NCBI RefSeq assembly: GCF_030272615.1 | Contig: NC_081406.1 | Location: 167,073,521-167,137,520 of the forward strand | Source: Cryptomeria japonica | Taxonomy: Eukaryota; Streptophyta; Pinopsida; Cupressales; Cupressaceae | Direction: 5' to 3' | Length of the DNA: 64,000 nt | Shown: one piece after another, positions 32,355 to 42,937 of the stretch | Position numbering within the stretch: position 1 is the first letter of the stretch | Layout: each line of letters opens with the position of its first letter | Translations under genes and position numbers: made by a program | The notes under the pieces: generated by a model | Database searches by the model: none | What the model was told of the DNA's origin: nothing | The model's input: only the letters and a program-made list of their open reading frames with translations

Positions 32355-32650
32355 CCATCCTTGTGTGGTCATCCTAGGAAAGGATAATTTTAAGTCTTGG
32401 CAAAATAGCATTTTGACACATCTTCGGTGGCCTAAGATTTTACCTTATGTATGGATTCACACCAAGGGGTAGATCAACTTGGGGTAACATCATTGACCTT
32501 GTTGTATGAGTGATTTCTTTTAGTGTTGATCCTAACACCATGTGTGTTGTATTGGATATTTATTGTCCTCAAACACTTTGGAATAGGCTTTGGGAGATCT
32601 ATGGAGACCCTCATTCCTCTCCATTCTTAGAGGATCTTACTATAGAGTGT
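32355..32650 (+). pseudogene. gag: Possible copia gag trace
   Basis: One frame reads LGKDNFKSWQNSILTHLR and, after stops, SVDPNTMCVVLDIYCPQTLW followed by NRLWEIYGD. The order (Asn-Phe-x-x-Trp then a segment with T/P-x-x-x-W-x-x-L) is like the N-terminal half of copia gag. It is short and broken and could be chance. Confidence 0.25.
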
Positions 32651-33133
32651 CTCATTTCCCCTTTTAAATGTAAATTGTATACTCTTTGATTATGCTACTT
32701 TAGAGGAGCTTGAGCATATCACAGGTCTTGCATGTTCCAATGGTCCAAAGGATTTTTTCCTTGTTCTTACTCTCCATATCAAGACCTATTCTCCATCTTA
32801 GGTTTTTCTTGATCAAATTGACATCACCACATCCATGGACCCTATTGATCCAGTGCAATAAGACATTCATCCTCTTCCAAACATAACTACTGGGGATTTG
32901 TATCTTGTTGACATATCATCCTTGTTCAAGTGGAGTCATATATAAAAATTGGTGGATTATTTTGAGGACATTCATCTCCTCTTTTCATGACAACCACATC
33001 ATCGTTGTTGGCACATCACCTTCATCTTTGGTGCTTGTTCTACATTAGTCTTCACGAGATTTTGGATTGACATCATCTCATTCATACACATGGACACTTG
33101 AGAAATTTTTAGAGGCACACAACATTTGAATTT

Positions 33134-33861
33134 TGTTGAAACATGATAGCTTCGTTAAGATAAATGATTGAATGAGAGATAAATGAAGTCTCTCATTCAA
33201 TCATCTATCTCATCGATGAATAATGATGGACTTCATTTATATATATCCTTTGTTATCTTCATTCATATTTGTTGTAATTACAAATACATTTCATGATCGG
33301 TCTGCATATATCGATATGTATTTTCTCGAATGATTGAGCACATAATCATATTGATATACTTCTACTTAATTACCATTCACGATCATGAAGAGATCGTATT
33401 AGACTTGATCGGGTTGTCCTGTATAATAACCATGCAACAATGTCAATACTCCTAACATCCCGATTGGTATCGGGTTGGATAACAAAAGGTATTTAAGCAC
33501 CAATTAGTATCGGGCATTATCTGTATTAAACCGATTGGTATTTGTTATGCGCTAACACCGATTCATATCGGTATGATCATATTTGTTATCAAGAGGCACG
33601 ATCAAGTGTTACCTTGATCGGCCATGTCTAAAAAAAGACATGTCTGATCAAGTTAACACTTGATCAAACAATATCATCATATATATGCCAATCGATGGAT
33701 GAGTAATAAGATATCGAAATTTATTAATGTTCTATCATAGCCACCTGCACAAAAGAAAGTATAATCAGCAATATTCATCGAAGCAATATATATACAATTA
33801 GAATTTAAAGACAAATAAATATACCTTTGAGCATTTGAACATAGATTTGAATACATTTACA
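33134..33861 (+). repeat. 5' LTR of interrupted copia element
   Basis: About 728 bp, from TGTTGAAACATG to ...ATTTACA. The first 228 bp are repeated at 63772-64000 with few changes. Repeated CCGATTGGTATCGG-like words occur at 33450-33570. GGTATTTAAGC near 33489 is a possible TATA element. Confidence 0.85.
33164..33204 (+). repeat. Perfect 16-bp inverted repeat in LTR
   Basis: ATGATTGAATGAGAGA (33164-33179), 9-base loop, then TCTCTCATTCAATCAT (33189-33204). The same structure occurs in the 3' LTR near 63803-63843. Confidence 0.95.
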
Positions 33862-33874
33862 TGGTATCAGAGCC
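33862..33874 (+). promoter_or_regulatory. tRNA-Met primer-binding site
   Basis: TGGTATCAGAGCC directly follows the LTR and is an exact complement of the initiator tRNA-Met 3' end. Confidence 0.9.
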
Positions 33875-33946
33875 ACGTTAGATCAAACCTGAGGCATTCA
33901 AATTTGTAAAGTTCAAACCAAAGTATATAACATCACATTTTTCTCC

Positions 33947-34764
33947 ATGGCCAGTGCTGTTAGATTTGAAGATAGACTCGATGGAGGAAATAACCTTGTC
34001 TCATGGAAATTCAGAATTATGTTGGTACTTAAAGAGAACAAAGTACAGTCATTTGTAAATGAGAAAACTGAAGAACCACAGAATGATCTTGAGAAGACTG
34101 CGTGCATAGATGGAAACGATAAGGCAATGAAGATAATTGTGGATGGGGTAAGAGACAATATTGTACCCCTTCTAACGAAATATGACACGGCATATCAGAT
34201 GTTCAAATCTCTTTAGAGTACTTATGAGATAAGTAACTCTAGCAAAACTTTAGCACCGAAAAGGCAGATCAACCACATTAGTATGAACAAGGGTGAATCC
34301 ATCAATGCCTACTTTATGAGAATCTCAACCTTAAGGGATCAACTCTCCACTCTTGGGTATGAGATTGAAAGCAGGGAATTAACCCTAATTGCTCTAGATG
34401 GTATACCAAGCACATGGGAAACCTTTGTACAAGGAATCAGTGCCAGATCTAAATTCCCGAAGTTTGATCAATTAAGAGCAGATTGTCTCCAGGAGGAATC
34501 CAGGCAAGCCAAGAAAGGGCTCAACCACAAATCTATAGACAAAGACCTTCAAGTGCTTAATGCTAGCACTCACAAGAAGGGTAAAAAGAAGCAATTTAAG
34601 AAAAGGAAAAGTCATCAGAGCAAGAACACCTCCAAGAAAGATCTCTCCCACATTCAGTGTTTCAAATGTGACCAGTTTGGACACTATGTAGCTAAATGCC
34701 CCGAAAGGTCCAAACAACAAGCTACATTTGCCAAAATAGGAAAGACTAGAGGAGAGAATGATTC
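33947..34764 (+). pseudogene. gag: copia gag remnant
   Basis: ATG at 33947: MASAVRFEDRLDGGNNLVSW, then KAMKIIVDGVRDNIVPL. A TAG stop at 34214-34216 interrupts it, followed in the same frame by SINAYFMRISTLRDQLSTLG, IALDGIPSTWETFVQGISAR, a Lys-rich segment and the CCHC knuckle CFKCDQFGHYVAKC at 34658-34699. Same architecture and high similarity to the gag at 27856-28686 on the other strand. The product would form the virus-like particle. Confidence 0.9.
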
Positions 34765-35454
34765 TGAGAAATATGTGTTTTATTCAGCACTCTCTAACCA
34801 AGTATCAAATAAAACAAACTCATGGGTGATTGGCAGTGGCTCATCTAGACATATTACTAGGTTTAGAGAAGTGTTGGATTCCACAGTGGAAGAAATTGAT
34901 AAAGAGGTAACAATTGGGGATGATTCTGCACATCCAGTCAAAGGAATTGGAACCTGCACCATAAAATTGAAGTCAAGCCTATCTTTGTAGCTCACAGAAG
35001 TACTATACATCCCAGGCATCAAGAGGAACCTGGTCTCCATTTCAGCACTTGAGGATAATGGGTATAGAGTGACCGTCATGGATAACAAAGTGTTGGCTTG
35101 GCCAAAGAATCCATCCATCAAGAAAGCCAAGACTATAGGTCAGAGGCAAGGTTACTTGTACGAGAGCTATGTACAAAACCTAATCTAGCCCTAATCCATG
35201 AAGTTGCAGATGCAAATGAAATTTGGCATAGAAGATTAGGTCATCTGAACTTTCGTGCCTTATCATCTATGAAGAATCTTGTCACAGGTTTACCTAAGTT
35301 GAAACAATATCATTCAGGTGCATGCAAGGGATGTGCCCTAGGTAAAAATACTAAGGGCTCTTTTCAAAATAGTACTAGAAAAACTAGCAATGTTTTAGAA
35401 TTAGTCGACTCTGATTTATGTGGACCTATGTTTGTACCCTCTTGAGGAGGATTT
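34765..35454 (+). pseudogene. copia protease and GAG-pre-integrase
   Basis: SWVIGSGSSRHITRF marks the protease active site, with catalytic Asp of D-S-G replaced by Gly (the sister copy at 27786 keeps Asp). TIGDDSAHPVKGIGTCTIKL follows; a stop at 34988-34990 breaks the frame, then LTEVLYIPGIKRNLVSISAL. A frameshift near 35160 leads to EIWHRRLGHLNFRALSSMKN and CKGCALGKNTKG (zinc-binding pre-integrase). Another stop, TGA at 35443-35445, precedes the integrase. Confidence 0.85.
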
Positions 35455-36456
35455 TTGTATTATGTAATATTTGTTGATGACTACTCCAAGAAGACTTGGA
35501 TCTACTTCTTGAAATGTAAAGAATCAGAAGAGATTCTTAGAAGGTTTAAAGAATTTAAATCCGTCGCTGAAAACTCCTCGGGAAAGAAAATTAAGACCTT
35601 AAGAACTGACAATGGGAGGGAATATATTTCAGATCTATTCAAGGATTTTTGTAAAAATGTTAGGATTAAGAGGGAGTTCACTGTTCCTTACAACCCTCAA
35701 CAAAATGGGGTAGCTGAAAGGAAGAATAGGACAATTGTAGAAGTAGCCAAAGCCATGCTCCTTGATCAAAATCTTGATACCCATCTTTGGGCAGAGGCCT
35801 CAAGCACTGCCGTGTATATACAAAATAGATGCTCTCATTCCCACATTGAAGATAAAACTCCTGAGGAAGTCTTCACTGGATCAAAGTCAGATATTAGTCA
35901 TTTCAGGATATTTGGGTGCCCTGTCTATATCCATGTACCTAAGGAGAAAAGAACAAAATTAGAGCCCTCAGGGAAAAGAGGAATTTTTGTTGGGTATAGT
36001 GAAAATTCCAAGGCCTACAAAATCTATGTACCTAGTCAAAAACAAATTGAACTTAGTAGGGATGTGATCTTCGAGGAAGACTTAGCCTTCAAAAAAGCCA
36101 AAAATTCCATAGAACCTGAAGTTCAAGTTTTTGCTCCTAACCTAGAAGAGGATCCTGCTCCTGAGTTTCAGAGGGAGAATCTTGAGGAGAATGAGGATGA
36201 AGCCCAAAACTCACCTAGAGAAAATCCCAAGAAAAGACCACTCTGGGCCACCAAAATAGTAGAAGAGGCTCAAAAATATGCAGCTCCCTCAGGAACCTTC
36301 AGGGAAAGTAAAAGGCCTAACAGATTTACTAATTATGGTGCCCTTATAAATGATCTCTCCAAATCCGAACCTACTAATATATCAGATGCACTTAAACATC
36401 AAGTATGGAAGGATGCCATGTCAGAGGAATATCAGTCCATTGTGAAAAATGATGTT
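35455..36456 (+). pseudogene. copia integrase
   Basis: A long open stretch: FVDDYSKKTWIYFLKCKESE, LRTDNGREYIS (catalytic Asp), YNPQQNGVAERKNRTIVEVA (catalytic Glu in AERKN), LWAEASSTAVYIQN, IFGCPVYIHVPKEKR, GIFVGYSE, then the acidic Pro/Glu linker (EPEVQVFAPNLEEDPAPE) and ESKRPNRFTNYGALI. The core is intact, but the stop upstream at 35443 and the loss of the first catalytic Asp context separate it from the polyprotein. Confidence 0.9.
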
Positions 36457-36612
36457 TGGGAGATTGTTCCAAGGCCAACAGGAAAATCTGTGGTTTCATC
36501 CAAATGGCTCTTCAAAATCAAGCATGCTACAAACGACAACATTGAAAAACACAAAGCCAAATTTGTAGCTAGAGGGTTCTCACAAAAGGAAGGGATTGAT
36601 TATGAGGAAACC
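36457..36612 (+). pseudogene. copia reverse transcriptase, first part
   Basis: IVPRPTGKSVVSSKWLFKIK, then FVARGFSQKEGIDYEET, in frame with the integrase. It stops where the chromovirus begins at 36613; the next residues of the RT are encoded from 48398 (FAPVARYTLVRVV). Confidence 0.9.
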
Positions 36613-37810
36613 TGTAATGTCCCCACTTTAGCAGTTGACCAAGTGTATGTGCGTTAGCCTAACTCTACATGGTCCTGAGGGCTAACGAAGGGTTTAAAGG
36701 GATCCTGGAGTGTTTTGGCCTAGTCATTTCCAGTTTGGGCCAAAACGGAGTTGATTTACTTAGTTTCAGGCATACTTACTATTTTTAGTAAGTCAGCAGG
36801 ACACAACAAAGGCTAGTTTTTGTGATTGGATTTGATACTCCTCGGTGAGAGCTTTCCGACGAGCTATCACTCGCGCTATTGGGAGTCCGATTGCTAATAT
36901 ATTTTAATGCCTGAAGTGTTATTAAAGTAACATTTAATTTAATTGTAAAATATTAAAGTGTTACTTTAATATTTATTTTATGGGCATGTGTGCAAATCAA
37001 AGGGGCACCCAAGGGAGACATAAATGAATATTTTAATATGTTTCATATTGCACATCTTTTATCCCACATTGCTCAAGTGAGTTGGGTCGACCCTTGGAGA
37101 AAGAATAAAAGGAAGCTTTTGTGGCTTCATTCAGCATGTTGAATATGAGAAGAAATTGATGTGTGAGTTGTAGATCCATTCTTGGCATTAGAGTACGTCT
37201 ATCCTCTCTTGTGACATTGTAGACGTCATTCCCTTGGGGTTTGGGCAGATTGGGTGCATCTCCAGCTATAGGCAGATTTGGTGTTTTGCTCATACCTTCT
37301 CCACTTCTTGACCAATGCTTATGCCATTCTGAAGGGATGATTTTATGAAGATATTGGACTGATTGAAGACTAATTAATACTGTAGCAGCACTGTAGTGCA
37401 GCACTATTCATGTTACTGTAGCGCGGCACTATTCATGTTACTGTAGCACGACACTATTCATGTTACTGTAGTAGCAAGATGGGAAGTCATTGCTAGAATA
37501 TTATGTCAAAAATGCTGGAGTATTTAGTGAGTTGAAAATCTGCTATGTATTTGATTTTATTAATTCTGGAAATAATATCATTTCAGCAGTAGTTCAATCT
37601 TCATGTTGCATATTATTGTAATTTCCTTCTAGTTCATGTTATGTGATTTCAAATATATGCAAAGACTTAAAAACAAACAAACATTTCATTTCCGAAGCCA
37701 TAAGAGGTTTAAACATTAAATGGAGAAATAAGGAGTTGGATGCAAACTGTTTGACTAAATTCCTATCAGCAGTTGGTTTAGTTTTTGGGCATTCTAGGGT
37801 GTCCATTACA
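36613..37810 (+). repeat. 5' LTR of chromovirus
   Basis: 1,198 bp. Contains three copies of a ~25-bp unit (CACTATTCATGTTACTGTAG) at about 37401-37470; the 3' LTR has four. A segment around 37240-37330 differs entirely from the matching part of the 3' LTR, so one of them has had a replacement or deletion. Confidence 0.92.
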
Positions 37811-37811
37811 A

Positions 37812-37823
37812 TGGTATCAGAGC
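37812..37823 (+). promoter_or_regulatory. tRNA-Met primer-binding site
   Basis: TGGTATCAGAGC, one base after the LTR. Confidence 0.9.
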
Positions 37824-37853
37824 TTGTTTTTCCTGCCATCCCGTGAGGGTTTC

Positions 37854-39035
37854 ATGTGTCCAACACATCAGTATTACTTGAGGAGAAACAGGTCAAACCA
37901 AAACTTACAGAATTCACCAGAGATTGAAGAGGAGGGTGATCCTTTTTCAGCACCAGCCATGGGTGACAGAGATGGGGAAAGGGGAGAACCTAGCACTAGG
38001 GAGATGCTCAGTGATCTTGCTAGGGGTCAGAGGGAGCTTCAGGCTACATTGCAGCAGATGGCTATAGCCATTACACAACATTTGACGAGAGCAGATCAAG
38101 GCAATAATGGCAACCAAGGTAATAATACCAATCAGGGTAATAATGCTAACCAGGGAGGTGGACAGGGTAATGGAGGTAATGGAGACGCATCGGTTAACAG
38201 GGGAACCAGGACATATGCTAGAGCAGGTTCTTCTACTACGAGACCACTCATGCCACAGTTTCCTCCAAGACAGAATGATCAGAATAATGCCGGTCCTACA
38301 CAGCAAGAGATTCAAGATATGATTATGGATGATTGGAGGGACTCTAGCCCTGAGTTACAGGCTGAGATGACATTCAGGGAATATATGGATGTTAGACTCA
38401 AGAATATGCCCATGAGAGGAAATCGACAACAGAATTATGAGATGAGGAAGAAGTTGGGAAAGTTGTCTATTCCATACTATGATGGTACAGGGAAGGCTTC
38501 AGCACGGACATGGGTCCAGAAATTAGATAGTTATTTCCAGCTTAATCCCATGCTTGAGGAGGATGTGATTAAGTATGGTACATTGCACTTGGATGGGAGT
38601 GCACACGAGTGGTGGCACCATGGTATGGTCACATTGGGCCATAACCAGATAGACACATACGCAGAGTTCACTGAGAGGTTGATTGACAGGTTTGATATGA
38701 AGGATCCAAAACTCCATTTCAAGGAGTTAGCCCAGTTGAGACAGTGGGGTCCTATCGACAATTATATCTCAGATTTCCAGAGTCTATCAGTGTTGGTTAT
38801 AGACATTTCGGAGAGGAGGTTGATTGTACTGTTTGTGGATGGATTGTCAGAGCCTCTTCGTGGTTGGGTGAAGGGACAAGATCCCCTCACATTGCAGGAT
38901 GCCATTCGGAAGGCAAGAGATCTTGCACCTTCCGCTTCTAGGAGTAAGTTCACTCCTAAGGACCCACACTTCAAGAAGGATAAGGATAATAAACCTCTAC
39001 ATAGGGATTCTCAGCCTCAGAAAAAAGAATCTTGA
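37854..39035 (+). CDS. gag: Chromovirus gag, truncated
   Basis: I chose the ATG at 37854 (MCPTHQYYLRRNRSNQN), the first after the primer site; an upstream in-frame ATG lies in the LTR. About 393 residues: an N-terminal acidic and Asn/Gly-rich tract (QGNNTNQGNNANQGGG), then the retrotransposon-gag domain from about residue 190: LGKLSIPYYDGTGKASARTW, AHEWWHHGM, FKELAQLRQWGPIDNYISDF, LFVDGLSEPLRGWV. It ends in a basic segment (KDPHFKKDKDNKP) shortly before the CCHC knuckle would be expected. Frame is open throughout. The stop at 39033-39035 lies about 18 bases before the viral inverted repeat, so the knuckle and everything up to RT have been lost. Confidence 0.85.
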   Translation: MCPTHQYYLRRNRSNQNLQNSPEIEEEGDPFSAPAMGDRDGERGEPSTREMLSDLARGQRELQATLQQMAIAITQHLTRADQGNNGNQGNNTNQGNNANQGGGQGNGGNGDASVNRGTRTYARAGSSTTRPLMPQFPPRQNDQNNAGPTQQEIQDMIMDDWRDSSPELQAEMTFREYMDVRLKNMPMRGNRQQNYEMRKKLGKLSIPYYDGTGKASARTWVQKLDSYFQLNPMLEEDVIKYGTLHLDGSAHEWWHHGMVTLGHNQIDTYAEFTERLIDRFDMKDPKLHFKELAQLRQWGPIDNYISDFQSLSVLVIDISERRLIVLFVDGLSEPLRGWVKGQDPLTLQDAIRKARDLAPSASRSKFTPKDPHFKKDKDNKPLHRDSQPQKKES

Positions 39036-39052
39036 TGAAATTGAAAGAAGAC

Positions 39053-41102
39053 TATCTACTAGTCTCTTGTCAGTTGAAGGTCTGCACTTCCTGCAGAACG
39101 AGCGAAACAGAATCTGGAGAAAATTGTCTGACTCTGGATGGGTTCCTCCGATACAGTTGGCCTCCAGCAAAGAACCAGATCTTGAACCTAAGTAGCATTA
39201 AAGCATACCAGGATACAATCCTTCTCTTAGGATAAGACTTGCTTAGATAACTCCACAGAGAGGACAACCTAGTTCATACTGGGATTGCCAAGTACCTCTA
39301 TCAAATTCTGAAAGAAGAACACACTGGCGAAGAAAGTGCCAAGAATATTTGACAAAGATCATGAACAGAGCATTGCACGAGAAACAATTGTTAGATACAG
39401 AAGAAGAATACGTGCAGAATATTCTTGTTGAAGGACAACTAGTCAAGTTCCATGAATCTAGACAACCAGTTGCTGATCCAAAAGAAGAAGCCCTCAAATG
39501 CAATCCAGAGGATGAGGAAGAATTTGAGCTTACAATTGCTCAACGAATGGTTGCTGATCTTCAACCTACTGACCATACTATCTCCATGATGAGAGAACAT
39601 TCATGGATAATGCTGCCTGTCAAATTTTCAGGTTTTAAACCTTATGCACTAAAGTTTTTATTTGACACAGGAGCATCTTTAAATGCTGCACACAAAGAAG
39701 CTTTTCCTGCGGATGGCTGGTGTATCCCCTTAAAGTGCAGTATTACTTTCGGTAATGGTCAAACAAATAAGACACAGGTAGGTGCTCAGTGTACTTTCCA
39801 TATCCCTCAAATGAATGGTTTATAATGGGAAAGTACTTTATTATTTTATCAGCTTCCATTGCAAAATACTGATGCCATTATTGGCACTGCCCTTCCTTCT
39901 GAATGGCTTCCTTTCACAGTAATGGATTCTGGCATTAATTTCCCTTTCAGTTTTGCTAAGTTTACTATTCAAGCTGCAGTTACTTTTGTTCACCATCCTA
40001 GCTTGCCAAACATGCCCGCAAACCGAAAAATGCTGAATGAAACCTGGCTAACAAGCCACCTTGCCGAGTTTAGGCCTAAGTTTGATGAGGCACTAACACT
40101 CTTTTCTAACTCGGGGGGGGGTTATAAACAATAATGTACAGCAAGGGAAAGAGAAAAGAAAGAATAAACAGCTAAAGGCTACCCTACCTTTAGGCATAAA
40201 CCTGGCTTCAGGCCAAACATGGGTATTACCAAAGAGAAAGGCTCATTACATACCTATGACTCCTAGTGAGCAAGAAATGTGTAAAAAAGAAATCAATGAG
40301 CTTCTAGAAAAAGGATTGATTGTCCCAAGCCAATCACCGTTCTCATGCTTCGCCATGTATGTAGAAAAGCATGATGAATTAGGACAAGTCCTTCCTGAGA
40401 AGAGACTGGTAGTAAACTATAAGCCACTCAACCAGTACCTTCTAAGCAACCAACATCCAATACCTTCTGCCAAGCATATGCTCAGCAAAATTGCCCAAGC
40501 CAACATTTTCTCCAAGTTTGATCTAATGAAGGGATTTTGGCAAATTGAACTAGCAGAAGAAGATAGGTGGAAGATAGCGTTTACAGTTCCATAGGTATGT
40601 TATGAGTGGACGGTTTTGCCTTTTGGCTTAAAAACAATAGCATCAATATTCCAGTATCACATGGACAACATCTTCAACCCATATGATAAATGGCTACTGA
40701 TATATATTGATGATATATTGATATTTTCTAATGAAGGCAAACAGCACATCTAGCACTTGAATAAGTTGAAGGAAATCTGTGAACAATGGGGTATCTTGCT
40801 CCACCCCAAGAAATTTAAAATAGGTGTTTCAGAAATAATTTATGTTGGCCTACACATTCAGCCTGGCGGTAAGCTAATAGCTCAAAAGCACATATTAACC
40901 ACTATCAGCAAAGTAGAAGTGAAGGATGTACTGACACTACAACGGTTCTTAGGATTGTTGAACTACGTGTCCCACTTCTATTCAAAAGTTGCAACGGCCA
41001 AATCAAAGCTAACACCTTTAATCACAGATAAGGCCAGATGGGGACCACTGCATGATCAGGTCATCTCCGAAATAAAGCATTGGTGTACAAACAACTTGCC
41101 AC
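39053..41102 (+). pseudogene. Caulimovirid pol remnant, left arm
   Basis: Protease active site Asp-Thr-Gly at 39664-39672 within an open stretch 39349-39825; RT fragments at 40256-40594 and 40757-41146, with the YIDD box at 40703-40714. Breaks seen: stop at 39823-39825, frame change near 40120-40140 next to a run of G, stop at 40592-40594, stop near 40752. The right arm lacks several of these breaks, so they arose after duplication or came from a different parental copy. The enzyme would have copied viral RNA into DNA; here it is a fossil. Upstream of the protease the reading is charged and has no recognised domain. Confidence 0.85.
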
Positions 41103-42457
41103 TCAAAGGATTAAATCAACTTTGGAGTCCGACCATATATTATTGACACCTATCCTCCTTCTAGAAGAGAAGAGGGAATCTTACCGAAGAGATAAGATCA
41201 AGGACAAACATGTGGGACCGAGACATGTGGCTCGTTGCTTTACAACCGAAAGAAAATATGGTTTATTGATTCCTTTTGGAACCATAAGAGGAATAACTTG
41301 TGATGGATAGTGACGTCATCCATTACCACCTTTACCAACAGTGGTAGGGTCCACTTCAGACTTTAAGGTTTAGTCTGATAACCTCAATCCGTAGAAGGAT
41401 ATCCATCTTCATCATCATCCAGCATTCGATGTGCAACACTGCTTGCAACTGTCGATCAATATCTTGGATGATATGTTCGCGGCTTTCTTCGGCTAGCGCG
41501 ACTATCCTTCTTCTATTGTGCCTTGGAATATGCACGGATGATCCAGCTTCCCTTGGTTCTGGATTTGGAGTTGAGCCAAGAAATTCCACCTCGTTGGAGT
41601 GAGAGTCAATTGTTCTGGTGACTCGTTGAGGAATGTATCCTCCATTATTGTATACTCGAGGTATTGTTCTTGAAGAGATTCGTTCTTCGGAAACTGGCCT
41701 GCTTCTGCTATCTAGGGATCTTTGCGGCATGCGGTATACTTCCAGATCTGTGAAGTATACATCCCATTCATCTGGTGTCAGGACTGCAGGGTCCGCTGTA
41801 TTGATTCTGTTCTCTGAATTCTTCGTCAGAGATAGACACCAGTCTGCTTCTTACCTTATGTTCTTCCCAGAAAATAAAAGACGTCCTTTTACAATCAGGA
41901 TAAGCATGATTAGCAACAATATCAAGCTCGTAAGGACAAAGAACATAGGTTGGGATTTTCATCTTAACCACTCGAGAGTAGTTAACCGCAGAGACTGAAA
42001 GTTCATTTTTCAGTCTAGCACTCCATCTTTCCCAGTGCTGCATCCAATGAATACAAGGATGTGGGTCTGTAAAAGAGACCTCAAATAAGTGACTCCAGAA
42101 GTGCCTGGGATCTACAGCTTCTGGTTGTTCTTCTGCAATGGGCATACCCAAGAAATGGTATAACTGCGTCCACTGCAGATCTTCTCGTCCAAAGACTGAG
42201 ACTAGCTGCATCATGTCATCGAAAGAAAAGTTAACAAGGTTAGGGAATTCATTATTCAACATGAAACACACCTTGTCGGGAATTTGTTGAAGATGATGTC
42301 GATGAATGCAGGATTCATGTAGCTGAAGTGTTGCATCTCTAGCCAGCTCCTTATGATGCAAATGATTGTCAGGCCACTGAGCTTGAGGATTCCGTACCCA
42401 TGGTCTTCACGACACATGAGTATCTATTATCTTCCTGTGTCTCCACACAGGGGTAGT
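41103..42457 (-). pseudogene. Spacer of viral inverted repeat, unrecognised frames
   Basis: Two open stretches on the minus strand, 41768-42361 and 41356-41730, follow the RNase H region in the same direction. The first is rich in His, Trp and Phe with repeated His-x-x-x-His; it has no ATG at its 5' edge and may be the distal part of a viral frame downstream of pol. I do not recognise a domain. The left 250 bases (41103-41350) match neither arm, so the spacer may itself be a joint between two viral fragments. Confidence 0.4.
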
Positions 42458-42937
42458 CTAAGCGCTACTGGAGGCCATTGTGAACAGATAGGAAATGGAG
42501 TTTCCTATATCTTTCTCTCTTGAAGCTCCTTCTCTGGAAACAAAGTATGCAAGGAGATTCTTGGTTTCGGGTATTTGTTCGAATTGAAATTCAAAGCTAT
42601 TTATAAGTTGGAACCACCGGATAAGTCTGCTCCATTTCACTTTGTCGGCAGACTCTCTTTTCAAGAACGTTGGAAGATTCTTTAAATCTGATCTTATGAG
42701 AAAGACGTGATCTGCCACGTAACTTTGAAACCTTAAGAGGCCTTTAATGAAAGCAAGTATTTCTTTGTGAGTGCCCTCATAATTACGCTCTGCTCCTTGG
42801 AAAATGCCGCTTTCGTACCGGCAGATGCTTTCCTTTCCATCTGGCTCAATTTCTTTTAACACTGCACCCCAACAGCATTCGGATGCGTCAGTCTCCACTA
42901 TTTTCCTGCCACTTCCGAGAATCTTTAGTGGTGGCAA
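42458..42937 (-). pseudogene. Caulimovirid RNase H remnant
   Basis: Minus strand, continuing from the right-arm RT: the segment has IVETDASECCWGAVL (catalytic Asp in TDAS), a Glu in GTHKEILA, and an Asp in IRSDLKN, the order expected for the RNase H that follows RT in caulimovirid pol. It ends at a stop at 42458. It lies mostly in the spacer, so only the right arm carries it. Confidence 0.8.

Larger units (their letters stand above)
29355..33133. other. Non-coding DNA between two copia elements
   Basis: Mostly AT-rich unique-looking DNA, perhaps continuing intron of the LRR gene. I looked for malectin, transmembrane and kinase exons and found none. Low-complexity A/T runs occur at 29875-30060. 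A weak gag-like trace and a TA microsatellite near 32.3 kb are listed separately. Confidence 0.4.

Noticed and set aside
33862-33874. Possible tRNA gene because of similarity to tRNA-Met
   Set aside because: Only the 13-base complement of the tRNA 3' end is present; it is a primer-binding site. The same applies to the other sites listed.
38107-39267. Other-frame and antisense open stretches across the chromovirus gag
   Set aside because: Shadows of the gag frame at 37854-39035, which alone has the retrotransposon-gag blocks.
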